Notes: generated by a model from the sequence alone, not told the origin. 64,000 nt of DNA from Saprospiraceae bacterium (GCA_026129545.1 JAHCHX010000001.1:3255001-3319000), one strand, 5' to 3'. Positions 21,585 to 30,977 are shown, counted from the stretch's first letter. Numbers and translations: made by a program.

Positions 21585-22577
21585 TCATTCATCACAGCCT
21601 GCACCGTCGAGGATATACGCTCCATTATCCACCTTAATTAGTCGTAACGAAAAAGATTCGGCAATGAGGTCCAAGACACGTTCTGGAGGTAGATCGTTGT
21701 AGCGGGCGGTAAGGATGCAATGTTCCAGATTTTTGTTTTTCAATGTTATTTTTATGTCATAGAGTATTTCAACTTGTCTTACGACATCTCTAAGCGATGT
21801 TGCATCGAACTGTAACATTCGGTTTTCCATAAGGGGATTTTGTGAGGCGTTCAGTCGTGAGAGAATATCACGCTGTTTATCATAAACTGCCGATTCGCCA
21901 GCCTGCAAAAGCAGCGATTGCTCGCGCGTGCTGACTCGAACTTTTCCTTCGGCGACGGCGACAATGACTTGTCCCGGATTGCTTGCCTCATCCACCCTGA
22001 AAGCCGTTCCGACCACTCGTACCTCCAATGTTTGTATCTCCACAACGAAGGGCCGAGTTGTGTCGGATTTTACCTCAAAATATGCCTCGCCGTGCATTCG
22101 CAACCTGCGTTCACGAGTGTTAAAGCCTTTGATAACGGTCAATCCCGACTGTGGGGCAAGCGTGATGACGGAGCCATCGGAAAGTGTTTCAATCAGGTGT
22201 GCATCAGTGGCAGCTATGACAGTTGCGGGGGCTGAGGGGTTGCGCAGCCACAAAAAATAAACAGCGGTGAGCAACAGCGCCACAGCCGCGGCAGCTCTCC
22301 ACCAATAACCCAACCGAATGGGGCTGACGCGAAAATGCCCACCTGCGCCCATGCGAGTCTTCACTTTTCGCAACGCCGCTTCCGTATTCACAGGGCGCGA
22401 CGCGGTTGGTTTTGCGGACATTGATCGTTGCCAGATTGCCTGCAAATCAGCAAAATAACGTTGGTTTTGGGGCGACTGTGCCACCCAAGCTTGCAGCTCG
22501 ACATCCTCATCGGAAGCGGTTTCCCCGGCCAAGTGGCGGGCGATGAGCGCATCAATATATTCGTCGAAGTTTTCCAT
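21585..22577 (-). CDS. FecR-family anti-sigma factor
   Basis: Inner-membrane anti-sigma/sigma-regulator that passes a signal from the outer membrane to its ECF sigma factor. The 330-residue protein has an N-terminal cytoplasmic region, one membrane helix (about 92-110, AAAAVALLLTAVYFLWL), a periplasmic FecR domain (LSDGSVITLAPQSGLTV... GEAYFEVKSDTTRPFVVEI... VVGTAFRV) and the C-terminal DUF4974 domain typical of Bacteroidota (FDATSLRDVVRQVEILYDIKITL). It is 74 bp downstream of the sigma gene and upstream of the STN protein gene; all three are co-oriented. Confidence 0.93.
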   Translation of the reverse strand: MENFDEYIDALIARHLAGETASDEDVELQAWVAQSPQNQRYFADLQAIWQRSMSAKPTASRPVNTEAALRKVKTRMGAGGHFRVSPIRLGYWWRAAAAVALLLTAVYFLWLRNPSAPATVIAATDAHLIETLSDGSVITLAPQSGLTVIKGFNTRERRLRMHGEAYFEVKSDTTRPFVVEIQTLEVRVVGTAFRVDEASNPGQVIVAVAEGKVRVSTREQSLLLQAGESAVYDKQRDILSRLNASQNPLMENRMLQFDATSLRDVVRQVEILYDIKITLKNKNLEHCILTARYNDLPPERVLDLIAESFSLRLIKVDNGAYILDGAGCDE

Positions 22578-22651
22578 AGACTACATCTTGGTTCGGTTCG
22601 GTTTGGTCGGAACAAGTGCTGTTGAGTGCATCGTTTCTGAAAAAGCGTTGG

Positions 22652-23317
22652 TCAAATGAATGCCCCCACCACACACCAAAAGCCAAACAACGTGACAAGA
22701 TAATCGGCCAATTGGAGGCGAAGGATGCGCAGGGCTTTTCCCATTTGGGTTTCCACTGTCTTGATTGAAATGCCGAGATGGTCGGCTATTTCACGGTATT
22801 TCAACTCTTCAAACCGGCTCAACTCAAATATGTGGCGGCATTGTGGCGGCAACAGGTCAAGCGCCTTTTGGAGGTGCTCGCCCAATTCGGATGCGTGGTC
22901 GTCGGGCAAAGCTTGCTTGTTGTCCAATTGTGCGGCGTTGAAGTCCAGATATTTGGAACGGGTCTGGCTGGCGCGAATCCTATTGAGGGCTGCATTGTGC
23001 ACGGTCTTGTATAGGTAAGCTTTGAGCGACCACTCGATGGCAAGACGCTCACGCTGTTCCCAAATTTTCACAAAAACCTGCTGCACAATATCTTCCGCTT
23101 CATCAATATCGCTGTCTGTCATCCGACAGGCATATTGACAAAGCGGCTCGTACCAACGCCTGAAAACGGCATCAAATGCCGATTCGTCGCCATTCCGAAG
23201 GGCTGCTATTTGGGTCTGAGTGTTTGGTTGTTCCAAAATTTTACGGGTTTTGAACACCCTATGACACACAAGGTGTGACGACACCCTGATGCGGGCAGGT
23301 TTAAAAAAAATTTTCAT
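22652..23317 (-). CDS. ECF RNA polymerase sigma-70 factor (FecI-like)
   Basis: Sigma factor of the Bacteroidota FecI-like group. Region 2 reads FDAVFRRWYEPLCQYACRMT...AEDIVQQVFVKIWEQR and region 4 LPPQCRHIFELSRFEELKYREIADHLGISIKTVETQMGKAL. The reading from the first ATG has a basic 28-residue lead. A TTG at about 23236 would begin at EQPNTQTQIAALRNGDESAF and match the usual family N-terminus better, so the true start may be there. With FecR it forms a cell-surface signalling pair; candidate targets are its own operon and the divergent TonB receptor. Confidence 0.92.
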   Translation of the reverse strand: MKIFFKPARIRVSSHLVCHRVFKTRKILEQPNTQTQIAALRNGDESAFDAVFRRWYEPLCQYACRMTDSDIDEAEDIVQQVFVKIWEQRERLAIEWSLKAYLYKTVHNAALNRIRASQTRSKYLDFNAAQLDNKQALPDDHASELGEHLQKALDLLPPQCRHIFELSRFEELKYREIADHLGISIKTVETQMGKALRILRLQLADYLVTLFGFWCVVGAFI

Positions 23318-23397
23318 CGCACATCAGGGTAAAGTTTCCGGCTGTGTGTCTCAGGGCAAATTTTCCAAATCATTTTACGGGTGAGACGGAAATTGAA

Positions 23398-23429
23398 GGA
23401 GGGAGGTGCCTGCCTCTCTCCGATTTTTT
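23398..23429 (+). terminator. Terminator-like hairpin in the leader of the TonB receptor gene
   Basis: GGAGGGAGG (23398-23406) pairs with CCTCTCTCC (23413-23421), eight Watson-Crick pairs plus one G-T, with a 6-nt loop; GATTTTTTG follows. It lies 25 nt before the start codon at 23455. No plus-strand gene precedes it, so it would act on the receptor's own leader. Confidence 0.55.
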
Positions 23430-23454
23430 GAAAACAACAACGAACAATTAAGCT

Positions 23455-25809
23455 ATGCACAAAAACATTTTTTTCTCCGCCTTTCTCTTGTTCTTGACAG
23501 CTGCAGCCAACGCACAAACGTACACCCAAACCCTCAAAGGCACGGTGCTCGACAAGGCTGTGAAGACTCCCCTGATTGGGGCTACGGTCGCTTTGCTCAG
23601 CACTGACCCCCAACGCGGTGCCGTGACCGATTTGGATGGGCGATTCCGCATGACAGATGTGCCGGTGGGCAAGCAGACTTTGCGAGTGACCTACCTCGGC
23701 TACAAAGAATTTGTGACTGCCAACGTGACCGTAAACTCTGGCAAAGAAACCGAACTCGTCATTGAAATGGAAGAAGATTTCATGCAATCGAAAGAGGTGG
23801 TCATCACGGCGGGCATTGAGAAGCAAAAACCGCTCAACGAACTCTCGACGGTAAGTGCCCGCACCTTCTCGGTAGAGGAGACGCAGCGATTCGCCGCCGC
23901 CGTGAACGACCCAGCCCGTATGGCCTCGTCGTTCGCGGGGGTGGCGATGCCTGCCGATGGCAACAACTATATCTCGATTCGCGGCAACTCGCCCAACGGT
24001 CTGCTCTGGCGCATGGAGGGTGTGGACATCCCCAACCCCAACCACTTTTCCTCGGTGGGCACGTCAGGCGGCGGCATTTCTATTTTGAGCGCCCAATTGC
24101 TGACCAACTCCGACTTTATGACTGGGGCGTTCGCCGCGGAATACGGTAATGCGCTCTCGGGCGTATTTGATTTGAAACTTCGCAAGGGCAATTCCGAACG
24201 CCGCGAATTCACGTTGCAAGCGGGCGTGTTGGGTCTTGATGCCGCTACCGAAGGGCCGTTCCGTGTGGGCAAGCAAACAGGCTCATATCTCATCAATTAT
24301 CGCTATTCCACGCTTTCCGTCCTGTCGAAAATGGGGGTCAATATCGGCGACGCTGTCACCAATTTTCAGGATTTGTCTTTCAACGTGTGGCTGCCAGCGG
24401 GGAAAGCGGGCGTGTTCACCTTGTTCGGGATGGGAGGCTTGAGCGACCAAACTCAACGGGGCAAGGCCGATTCTTTGCTTTGGGAAGAGGATGATTTCAA
24501 GCGATACGATTATGATTTTGTGGCGAATACGGGCGTGGCGGGTCTTACGCACAGCCTGATTTTGAACGATAAGACATATTTGAAAACAGTCGTGACTGCT
24601 TCTGGCACACGAAATGGCGAGCGCACCGATAAACTGCTCGACGACTACTCGATGCGCCGTCAGTTCGACAATGAACATATTCAGACAAAAATTACCGCGT
24701 CGTCCACGCTCAGCCATAAATTCAATGCTCGGCATTTTCTGCGGGCGGGTGGCTATGTCAATTTCCTAAACTTCAATTTCAGCCAACACGAATTTATTGA
24801 GGAAAACAATCGCTTGGAAGAGCAGATAAAGGATTCGGGCAGTGGCACTACCCTCAACACCTTTGCGCAATGGCAATTCCGCGCCACCGAGCGCCTCACG
24901 CTGAACGCGGGGCTGCACGGGCTGTTTTTTCTCCTGAACAACACCGCCTCGGTGGAACCGCGCGCGTCAGTGAAATACGCATTTTCGGATGCGCAGTCGC
25001 TTAGTCTCGGCTATGGGCTGCACTCGCAAATTCAACCTTTGGGGGTTTATTTTGCCAAAATAACAGGGGACGATGGTTCATTCACCACCCCCAACCGTGA
25101 CCTTGGCCTGACGAAAGCGCACCATTTTGTGCTGTCGTTCGACCAGTCGCTATCTGGCAATTGGCATATAAAACCCGAAATCTACTATCAATCGCTGACC
25201 AACGTGCCGGTAAATGGGGCAGTACCCGATGCCTTTTCGATGCTCAACCTGACACAAGGGTTCGTCAACGAAAGCTTGGTGAACGATGGGCTGGGGCGCA
25301 ACTACGGCCTCGAATTGACGGTGGAAAAATTCCTGACGCGAGGTTTTTACTTCTTGCTGGCTTCTTCTTTGTTCCAATCGGAATATCGAGGCAGCGACGG
25401 GGTGTGGCACAACACGCGTTTCAACTCTAACTATGTGAACACGCTCACGGCAGGCAAGGAATGGGAATGGAAAAAGAACCGCACTTTCGGCGTGAACCTT
25501 AAATTGACGACCCTTGGAGGCCTGCGCGAAACACCGATTGACTTGGCCGCATCCCGTGAAAAAGGCGAGACGGTGCGCGACGATAGCCGCGCTTTTGAAG
25601 AACGAATGCCCGCTTATTTCCGACTGGACACGGGGGTGCGGCTCAAGCGCAACTATCGTGCACTCACCACCACCTTGAGTCTCGACCTGCAAAACACGAC
25701 CAATCGGCAAAACGTGTTCGGGCGCTACTACAATGAAAAGAAAGGCACCATCGAATACTATTATCAGACTCCGTTGATTCCTGTATTGAGTTACAAGCTG
25801 GAGTTTTGA
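23455..25809 (+). CDS. TonB-dependent outer-membrane receptor
   Basis: Outer-membrane transporter of 784 residues. A signal peptide (MHKNIFFSAFLLFLTAAANA) is followed by a carboxypeptidase-regulatory-like domain (LKGTVLDKAVKTPLIGATVALL...GRFRMTDVPVGKQTLRVTYLGYK), a plug domain (IRGNSPNGLLWRMEGVDIPNPNHF...GNALSGVFDLKLRKG) and a 22-strand-type barrel ending in PLIPVLSYKLEF with a terminal Phe. It lacks the length (~1000) and the SusD partner of SusC proteins. Substrate cannot be read. It is divergent from the FecI/FecR/STN genes with 137 bp between, which makes it a plausible member of that regulon, although it lacks an N-terminal STN signalling domain. Confidence 0.92.
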   Translation: MHKNIFFSAFLLFLTAAANAQTYTQTLKGTVLDKAVKTPLIGATVALLSTDPQRGAVTDLDGRFRMTDVPVGKQTLRVTYLGYKEFVTANVTVNSGKETELVIEMEEDFMQSKEVVITAGIEKQKPLNELSTVSARTFSVEETQRFAAAVNDPARMASSFAGVAMPADGNNYISIRGNSPNGLLWRMEGVDIPNPNHFSSVGTSGGGISILSAQLLTNSDFMTGAFAAEYGNALSGVFDLKLRKGNSERREFTLQAGVLGLDAATEGPFRVGKQTGSYLINYRYSTLSVLSKMGVNIGDAVTNFQDLSFNVWLPAGKAGVFTLFGMGGLSDQTQRGKADSLLWEEDDFKRYDYDFVANTGVAGLTHSLILNDKTYLKTVVTASGTRNGERTDKLLDDYSMRRQFDNEHIQTKITASSTLSHKFNARHFLRAGGYVNFLNFNFSQHEFIEENNRLEEQIKDSGSGTTLNTFAQWQFRATERLTLNAGLHGLFFLLNNTASVEPRASVKYAFSDAQSLSLGYGLHSQIQPLGVYFAKITGDDGSFTTPNRDLGLTKAHHFVLSFDQSLSGNWHIKPEIYYQSLTNVPVNGAVPDAFSMLNLTQGFVNESLVNDGLGRNYGLELTVEKFLTRGFYFLLASSLFQSEYRGSDGVWHNTRFNSNYVNTLTAGKEWEWKKNRTFGVNLKLTTLGGLRETPIDLAASREKGETVRDDSRAFEERMPAYFRLDTGVRLKRNYRALTTTLSLDLQNTTNRQNVFGRYYNEKKGTIEYYYQTPLIPVLSYKLEF

Positions 25810-25905
25810 TTAAAAACATGAGCTGCTTGTCGTCGTGGAAGCATGATAGGCAGCTCTTGTTTTTAGCAGTAGATGCTGCATCAAGTTTTTGACCCGACAG
25901 AAACA

Positions 25906-25944
25906 AAAATACACGCCGGGGACTTGTCACCAGGCGTGTATTTT
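25906..25944. terminator. Bidirectional terminator between TonB receptor and GH3 gene
   Basis: A 12-bp perfect stem AAAATACACGCC (25906-25917) with GGCGTGTATTTT (25933-25944), loop 15 nt. Because A and T runs form the stem base, it can serve the plus-strand receptor (stop 25809) and the minus-strand GH3 gene (stop 25989). Confidence 0.82.
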
Positions 25945-25988
25945 CCGAAGTCCTGACCATCGGATAGCGCGGAGATAATTTCGCCAAA

Positions 25989-28259
25989 TTAGCGCACTAG
26001 CTCGAACTCGGCCTCTTTCACATCGCGCGAGCTGCCCCCTACGAACACCTTGAACTTGCCGGGGTCGGCCTTGAATTTTAATTCGTGATTCCAGTAACCC
26101 AAGTCTTGTTCCGTGAGTCGGAAAGTAACCGTTTTGCTTTCGTAGGTGTCGAGTTTTATTTTTTCAAAACCTTTCAATTCTTTCACTGGCCGAGCAATGT
26201 CGGCAACAGGGTCGTGGATGTATAGCTGAACCACCTCCTCCCCGGCGTGTTGTCCCGTGTTGCTCACGGTGACGGAGACTTCAAGGGTCTCGCCAGTTCT
26301 TAATTTGGTTTTGTTGAGTTTTATGTCCGAATAAGAGAACGTGGTGTAGCTCAGTCCAAAACCAAACGGGTAGGCGGGTGAGGTGGGCGAATCAAGATAG
26401 CCGCTTGTCCACATTTGCCCTTGTTGCTGCTGCGGTCGGCCCGTGTTGAGGGTGTTGTAATAGATGGGCACTTGCCCGACGGAGCGCGGGAAAGTGACAG
26501 GCAATTTGCCGGAAGGATTCACCGCCCCGGTGATGATGTCTGCCAAGGCGTTGCCCGTTTCAAAGCCGGGCTGCCAGCACACGAGAATGGCCGGGATATT
26601 TTCCGAGGCCCATTGGAAGGTCATTGGGCGGCTGTTGAACAGCGCCATCACGGTGGGCATATTGCCGCGAGCGGCTATTTTCATGATGATTTCTTGGTTG
26701 TATTTCAGATTGAGGTCGGTCACGGAGCGACTTTCTCCACAATCAATACCCGTCTCGCCCACACAAACAATGGTCAGGTCTGCTGCCGCTGTTGCTTTCA
26801 AAGCCGCCGAAAAGTCTCTTTCGGTGCAGTCAGCATTGAAACAAATTTCGGTAATAGTGACCTCAAAGCCTGCTTCTTCCAAAGAGGACTTCAATGCCAT
26901 GCCGGGCGTGACTACTTTGGTGGTATCGTATTGGCTGACATCTCCGAGACCGAGCGTCCAGAAGCTCATATAGTTCTTGTTGGCGCGACTATCGGCCAAT
27001 GGGCCAATGATGGCGATTTTTTTGAATGGCCCATCGGGGCGGAGGGGTAGCAGACCGCCTTCGTTTTTAAGCAGCACCATGCTCTTGGCCGCCAATTCGC
27101 GTGCAGCAAGCCGATATTCGGGCTTTTCAAGCGTAGCAGCGCGACGTTTAGGGTCGAGGTAGCGGAATGGGTCGTCGAAGAGGCCCAACGAGAATTTCAG
27201 GCGCAACACGCGACGCACGGCCTCGTCTATTTGGGCTTGCGTGACTCGCCCGCTCTCCAATGCTTTTTTCAAGCCTTTTTGGAAGGTGCCGCCAGCCATG
27301 TCCATGTCGCTGCCTGCCGAAAGGCATTTGGCGGAAGCGTCGGCCTCATCGGCAGCAGCACCGTGGATGATGGTCTCGCCGAACGAATTCCAATCGCTCA
27401 CCACCATTCCTTTCCAGCCCCACTCGCCGCGCAGAATATCGGTGAGCAAGTGTTTGTCCATGCTGGCAGGTACGCCGTTGAGCACGTTAAACGCATTCAT
27501 AAAAGTGGCACAGCCTGCGTCGGCGGCGGCTTTGAATGGGGGCAACACGATTTCGCGGAGGCGTTGTTCGCTCATATCCACCGTGTTGTAGTCGCGTCCT
27601 GCCTCGGCGAATCCGTATCCGGCAAAGTGTTTGACGCAAGCGGCAAGGGTGTTGTTTTTGCTCAAATCGTCGCCTTGAAAACCCCTCACGCGAGCCACAG
27701 CCACGCGACTTGCGAGATAGGTATCTTCTCCCGAGCCTTCCATGACGCGGCCCCAGCGCGGGTCGCGCGATACATCCACCATAGGCGAAAACGTCCAGTT
27801 TTGCCCATCGGCGCTGGCTTCTTCGGCAGCGATTCGCTCGGCGCGTTCGATGGCACCCATATCCCAACTTGCTGCTTGTGCCAATGGGATGGGAAAGATG
27901 GTTTTGTAGCCATGTATCACGTCGAAACCGAAAATGAGCGGTATGCCGAGGCGGGTGCCGACCGCGGCGCGTTGCATGGCGATTTTGTTGTCAAAATTGG
28001 TGTGGCTCAATATGCTGCCAACCTTGCCAGCCTTGATTTGGGTTAGCAAATCGTCTTTAGCGACATCGGTGCCAGTACTGATGTCGCCGGGAACTTGGTG
28101 AAGTTGCCCGATTTTTTCGTCAAGAGTCATTTTGGCAAGTAGTGCCTCGACTCGGGCATCAATGTCCTTTACGGAGGTCTTTTGCGAAAACAGCGGGGAA
28201 GAAATTCCTATCGCGACAAGGGCGATGACAGGCAAAAGATATGGCTGAAATTTTATCAT
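25989..28259 (-). CDS. bglX: Periplasmic beta-glucosidase, GH3 family (BglX-like)
   Basis: Exo-acting beta-glucosidase of 756 residues. The start at 28259 places a signal peptide (MIKFQPYLLPVIALVAIGISSPLFSQ) at the front. The GH3 N-domain has the substrate block KHFAGYGFAEAGRDYNTVDMSE and the nucleophile Asp289 in VVSDWNSFGE. The C-domain has GPLADSRANKNYMSFW and CVGETGIDCGESRSVTDL. A fibronectin-III-like domain closes the protein (GETLEVSVTVSNTGQHAGEEVVQLYIHD). This matches E. coli BglX in layout and length. Beta-glucosidase or related beta-glycosidase activity is likely; the exact sugar is not certain. Confidence 0.92.
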   Translation of the reverse strand: MIKFQPYLLPVIALVAIGISSPLFSQKTSVKDIDARVEALLAKMTLDEKIGQLHQVPGDISTGTDVAKDDLLTQIKAGKVGSILSHTNFDNKIAMQRAAVGTRLGIPLIFGFDVIHGYKTIFPIPLAQAASWDMGAIERAERIAAEEASADGQNWTFSPMVDVSRDPRWGRVMEGSGEDTYLASRVAVARVRGFQGDDLSKNNTLAACVKHFAGYGFAEAGRDYNTVDMSEQRLREIVLPPFKAAADAGCATFMNAFNVLNGVPASMDKHLLTDILRGEWGWKGMVVSDWNSFGETIIHGAAADEADASAKCLSAGSDMDMAGGTFQKGLKKALESGRVTQAQIDEAVRRVLRLKFSLGLFDDPFRYLDPKRRAATLEKPEYRLAARELAAKSMVLLKNEGGLLPLRPDGPFKKIAIIGPLADSRANKNYMSFWTLGLGDVSQYDTTKVVTPGMALKSSLEEAGFEVTITEICFNADCTERDFSAALKATAAADLTIVCVGETGIDCGESRSVTDLNLKYNQEIIMKIAARGNMPTVMALFNSRPMTFQWASENIPAILVCWQPGFETGNALADIITGAVNPSGKLPVTFPRSVGQVPIYYNTLNTGRPQQQQGQMWTSGYLDSPTSPAYPFGFGLSYTTFSYSDIKLNKTKLRTGETLEVSVTVSNTGQHAGEEVVQLYIHDPVADIARPVKELKGFEKIKLDTYESKTVTFRLTEQDLGYWNHELKFKADPGKFKVFVGGSSRDVKEAEFELVR

Positions 28260-28277
28260 GGATAATTGTTTTGCGGG

Positions 28278-28305
28278 CAAATGTAAGAAACCAATCTGCT
28301 AACAA
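28278..28305 (-). promoter_or_regulatory. Bacteroidota-type promoter of the GH3 gene
   Basis: On the minus strand TTG (28305-28303), a 17-nt spacer and TACATTTG (28285-28278) match the TTG / TAnnTTTG consensus. It lies about 20 nt before the chosen start codon. Confidence 0.6.
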
Positions 28306-28309
28306 TAGG

Positions 28310-28342
28310 CACGCCTTGCCCGCGGAGGGTGGGCAAGGCGTG
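28310..28342 (-). terminator. Strong hairpin after the SPOR protein gene
   Basis: CACGCCTTGCCC (28310-28321) pairs perfectly with GGGCAAGGCGTG (28331-28342), loop 9 nt. It lies between the SPOR gene stop (28368) and the GH3 promoter. Position fits a terminator on the minus strand, but there is no clean T run, so this is less certain. Confidence 0.55.
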
Positions 28343-28367
28343 TTGACATGGCTAAAAATCAATGTGA

Positions 28368-28991
28368 TTATCGCTTAAAAACGGCTGCATCCACCCCGCG
28401 ACGCTCCAATTGGTCAACGGTCTGGATGGCGCGATTCTTATCGTTGGTGCGCAAAACCACTACGGCTGCCCAGCCATTGCTGGTCTTTTTGATTTCGGCA
28501 TTGGTGTAGCCCATGCGAATAACTTGCTCGAGGCGTTCGCGCGCGCCATCCATATACTGGAATGTGCCGGCACGCACCTCCCATTGACCCGAACCCACGC
28601 CCGGCACGCTTGTGCCACCGCCTTTTGTGGTGGTTTTTGGGATGGTGGTGGTGGTAGAGGGTGTCGTGGTGGAGGGCGAGGTCGTGGACTGGGGCGTGGT
28701 TGGCTTGGTGGCGGCCCCGGTGGAAGCAGGGGGTGGGGTGCCGCTGTTTGAAGAGGGGGGGGGGCTAGTGGCTGTGGTTTGCCGAGTGGAGTCATAGTCC
28801 GAGTAGGAGCTGCCACTAGCCGTCGTGTCACCTTCGGGGTAGAGTTTTTTGAGCGTTTCCTGCCATTCGGCTTCTTCCTTGGCTTTTCGCTCTTTGTCTT
28901 TCTGCATTTGGCACATCTTGTAGCCAGCAGAAAGGATGAGCGTGGCGAGCAGCGCATAGAGCAGATAGGTGAGCAATGTATTCGATTTCAT
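28368..28991 (-). CDS. SPOR-domain membrane protein
   Basis: A 207-residue protein with an N-terminal membrane anchor (LLTYLLYALLATLILSAGYKM, about 8-28), a charged coil, a long Pro/Thr/Ser-rich linker (about 60-130), and a C-terminal SPOR domain (WEVRAGTFQYMDGARERLEQVIRMGY...RAIQTVDQLERRGVDAAVFKR). SPOR domains bind glycan strands stripped of stem peptides, mostly at division septa. The layout of anchor, linker and SPOR is that of FtsN-type or DamX-type cell-envelope proteins. The linker is low-complexity and produces spurious ORFs in other frames. Confidence 0.85.
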   Translation of the reverse strand: MKSNTLLTYLLYALLATLILSAGYKMCQMQKDKERKAKEEAEWQETLKKLYPEGDTTASGSSYSDYDSTRQTTATSPPPSSNSGTPPPASTGAATKPTTPQSTTSPSTTTPSTTTTIPKTTTKGGGTSVPGVGSGQWEVRAGTFQYMDGARERLEQVIRMGYTNAEIKKTSNGWAAVVVLRTNDKNRAIQTVDQLERRGVDAAVFKR

Positions 28992-29102
28992 ATTGTGCAG
29001 TCGTTCATTTGAAAGGTTAAGAAATCTGGTTTGCGTCGGCGAAAGGTAGCGTTTGTTGGGATGTTAAAACGTTGGTTTAGTGGTGGAAAGTCCAATTAGC
29101 CC

Positions 29103-30977
29103 TCAATTTTTCCATGAATTGTCTTTTTGGTTCGTGTCAGGTATGATTTTGTCGCCCAATCGAACAGCCTTGAGGGTTTTCCCGGCGGGGCAGGTGACGC
29201 GAAAAGTCGTGCCTCCATCTTTCCAAACGCTGGCAGTGTTGCGGATGGTTTGTTGCGAGTCATCGGTGTATTCTACTTCGAGATGCACGGGTACGGGGAG
29301 GTTCCCTTTGCGTTCTACGACGATGGTTTGGGTATTGAGGGGCTCGTTTTTCAAGACCTCTTTAATTGCCAAATCGGGGTAGCCCCATTCAAAGAACCAT
29401 GGCCGCCAGAACCAATCCAAATTTTGACCTGATACGTCGTTCCAAGTGTTGAAGAAATCAAAGGGTATGGGGTGTTTGCTTTTCCAGCGATTCATGTACT
29501 CGACCATGCACTTGTGAAAGGTCTCATAACCCAGTATATCATACAACGTTAGGTAGGCATTTTGCGGGCGTTGATACGAAGCCACGCGATAGGCGGAGCT
29601 GAGATTGCGTGATTTGACCATGGGCGGCACATCATTGTCCGTGCCTGCGATGAAGGAATAGCCGCGCACGTTTCCGATGGTGTGGTTGCTGAGCGAGTCC
29701 GAAAGCATATAGTCAAAAAAGGAGGCCCAGCCTTCATCCATCCAAGCGTAATCTTGCTCATTGATGCCCATCATAAAAGGAAAATAAGTGTGGCTTACTT
29801 CATGTATGGTCAGCGTCATGGGGGAGCGGGGAGCGGTGCTGGCATCGTTGCACATCATCGGGTATTCCATGCCATCGTCCCCATTGAACACCGTCATTAC
29901 TGGATAGGGGAAAGGGTAGCCCGGCAGCCAAGTGCTCATCAGGCGAATGCCGTCGGCGGCAATGCGTGCCACTTCGGGATAGTCGGTGGACGCGGTGTTG
30001 TATGCTGCGCTGACGAATGTCCGGCGGCCTGTGCGGTCGTCAACAACAACGGAAGTCGCGTCCCAATTGTAATGGTCGCTGGCTGCAAATGCGAAATCGG
30101 GCACATCCGTCGCTTTGAAACGAAAAGCGACAAGAGGGCCGGTTTTTCGGTAGATGCCTCCTGCTTGCAATTCTTTTTCCGAAAAAATAGAAATCACATC
30201 AGGGGCTGTATGTGCTTTTTGCCAGCGCTCCAGGTATTTTTTTTCCAAAATGTCAGCGGCATTTTGCCATTCGCCTGTTGCCCACACTTGGAAACCCACA
30301 GGCATGGAAATCGTCACATCGTAATCTGCAAAGTCGTGATAAAACTCATATTGCCCGGTATATGGTGCGTCGGCCCAGCCGCGCACATCGTCGTACACGG
30401 CGATTTGCGGATACCAGTAGGGCACAAAGAAGGTGGTGCTGTCGCACACACATTCGCGGGCAGAACCCTTTTCAGCGGGCAGCGTGTATGACCATTTGAC
30501 GCTCATGGTAGCCCTGCTGTTGGGGGGCAAGGGTTTTTCCTTCAAATCAATGTCGAGAAATGTGGCGTAACGGCGCTGTTGGGAGGTTTCTACGTTTTGT
30601 CCATTGTAAGTCAGTGACTCAATGCGTACGCCCTCATCGGTCACATCGGAGGCGGCCACATCGAATGCTCGCTGGGCTCCTTTGCGATAGCGGTCGTGTT
30701 GCAGCTTGAACCGGATGAGCTTGAGCGTGTCTGGGCTGTTGTTGAAGTAGGTGACGGTTTCCTCTCCGCTGAGTCGGTGGGTTTTAGGTTCCAGCGAGGC
30801 ATTGATGACATAGCTGGCGTGATTCTGCCAATAGTTGGGGCCGGGTTTGCCATCCCTGTTTCGGGTGCCCTTTTCATAGGCTGTTTGCAGGTTGCGCGGG
30901 AGGAATAGGGAGGTTTGTGCCAAAGAAGCGCTTAGAAAAGAAGCGACGAGGGAAAAAGAAAAAAGATAACGTAGCAT
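29103..30977 (-). CDS. M1-family (gluzincin) metallopeptidase, exported
   Basis: A 624-residue protein with a signal peptide (MLRYLFSFSLVASFLSASLAQ). The zinc motif is HEVSHTYFPFM with the third ligand Glu in MDEGWASF, about 20 residues later, giving the HExxH-(18)-E pattern of M1 aminopeptidases. The N-terminal half is a beta-sandwich (HASYVINASLEPKTHRLSGEETVTYFNNS). The gluzincin GAMEN-type exopeptidase motif is not clear; DGMEYPMM occupies its position. The product is likely periplasmic or cell-surface and acts on peptides. A CAAACGTA box (TACGTTTG on the minus strand) at 31002-31009 may be its -7 element. Confidence 0.88.
   Translation of the reverse strand: MLRYLFSFSLVASFLSASLAQTSLFLPRNLQTAYEKGTRNRDGKPGPNYWQNHASYVINASLEPKTHRLSGEETVTYFNNSPDTLKLIRFKLQHDRYRKGAQRAFDVAASDVTDEGVRIESLTYNGQNVETSQQRRYATFLDIDLKEKPLPPNSRATMSVKWSYTLPAEKGSARECVCDSTTFFVPYWYPQIAVYDDVRGWADAPYTGQYEFYHDFADYDVTISMPVGFQVWATGEWQNAADILEKKYLERWQKAHTAPDVISIFSEKELQAGGIYRKTGPLVAFRFKATDVPDFAFAASDHYNWDATSVVVDDRTGRRTFVSAAYNTASTDYPEVARIAADGIRLMSTWLPGYPFPYPVMTVFNGDDGMEYPMMCNDASTAPRSPMTLTIHEVSHTYFPFMMGINEQDYAWMDEGWASFFDYMLSDSLSNHTIGNVRGYSFIAGTDNDVPPMVKSRNLSSAYRVASYQRPQNAYLTLYDILGYETFHKCMVEYMNRWKSKHPIPFDFFNTWNDVSGQNLDWFWRPWFFEWGYPDLAIKEVLKNEPLNTQTIVVERKGNLPVPVHLEVEYTDDSQQTIRNTASVWKDGGTTFRVTCPAGKTLKAVRLGDKIIPDTNQKDNSWKN

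Noticed and set aside
23318-23454. A cobalamin or TPP riboswitch before the TonB receptor
   Set aside because: Neither the B12 box nor the TPP core sequence is present; only a terminator-like hairpin is supported.
28460-28957. Proline-rich ORFs over the SPOR protein
   Set aside because: Shadows of the Pro/Thr/Ser-rich linker in other frames.
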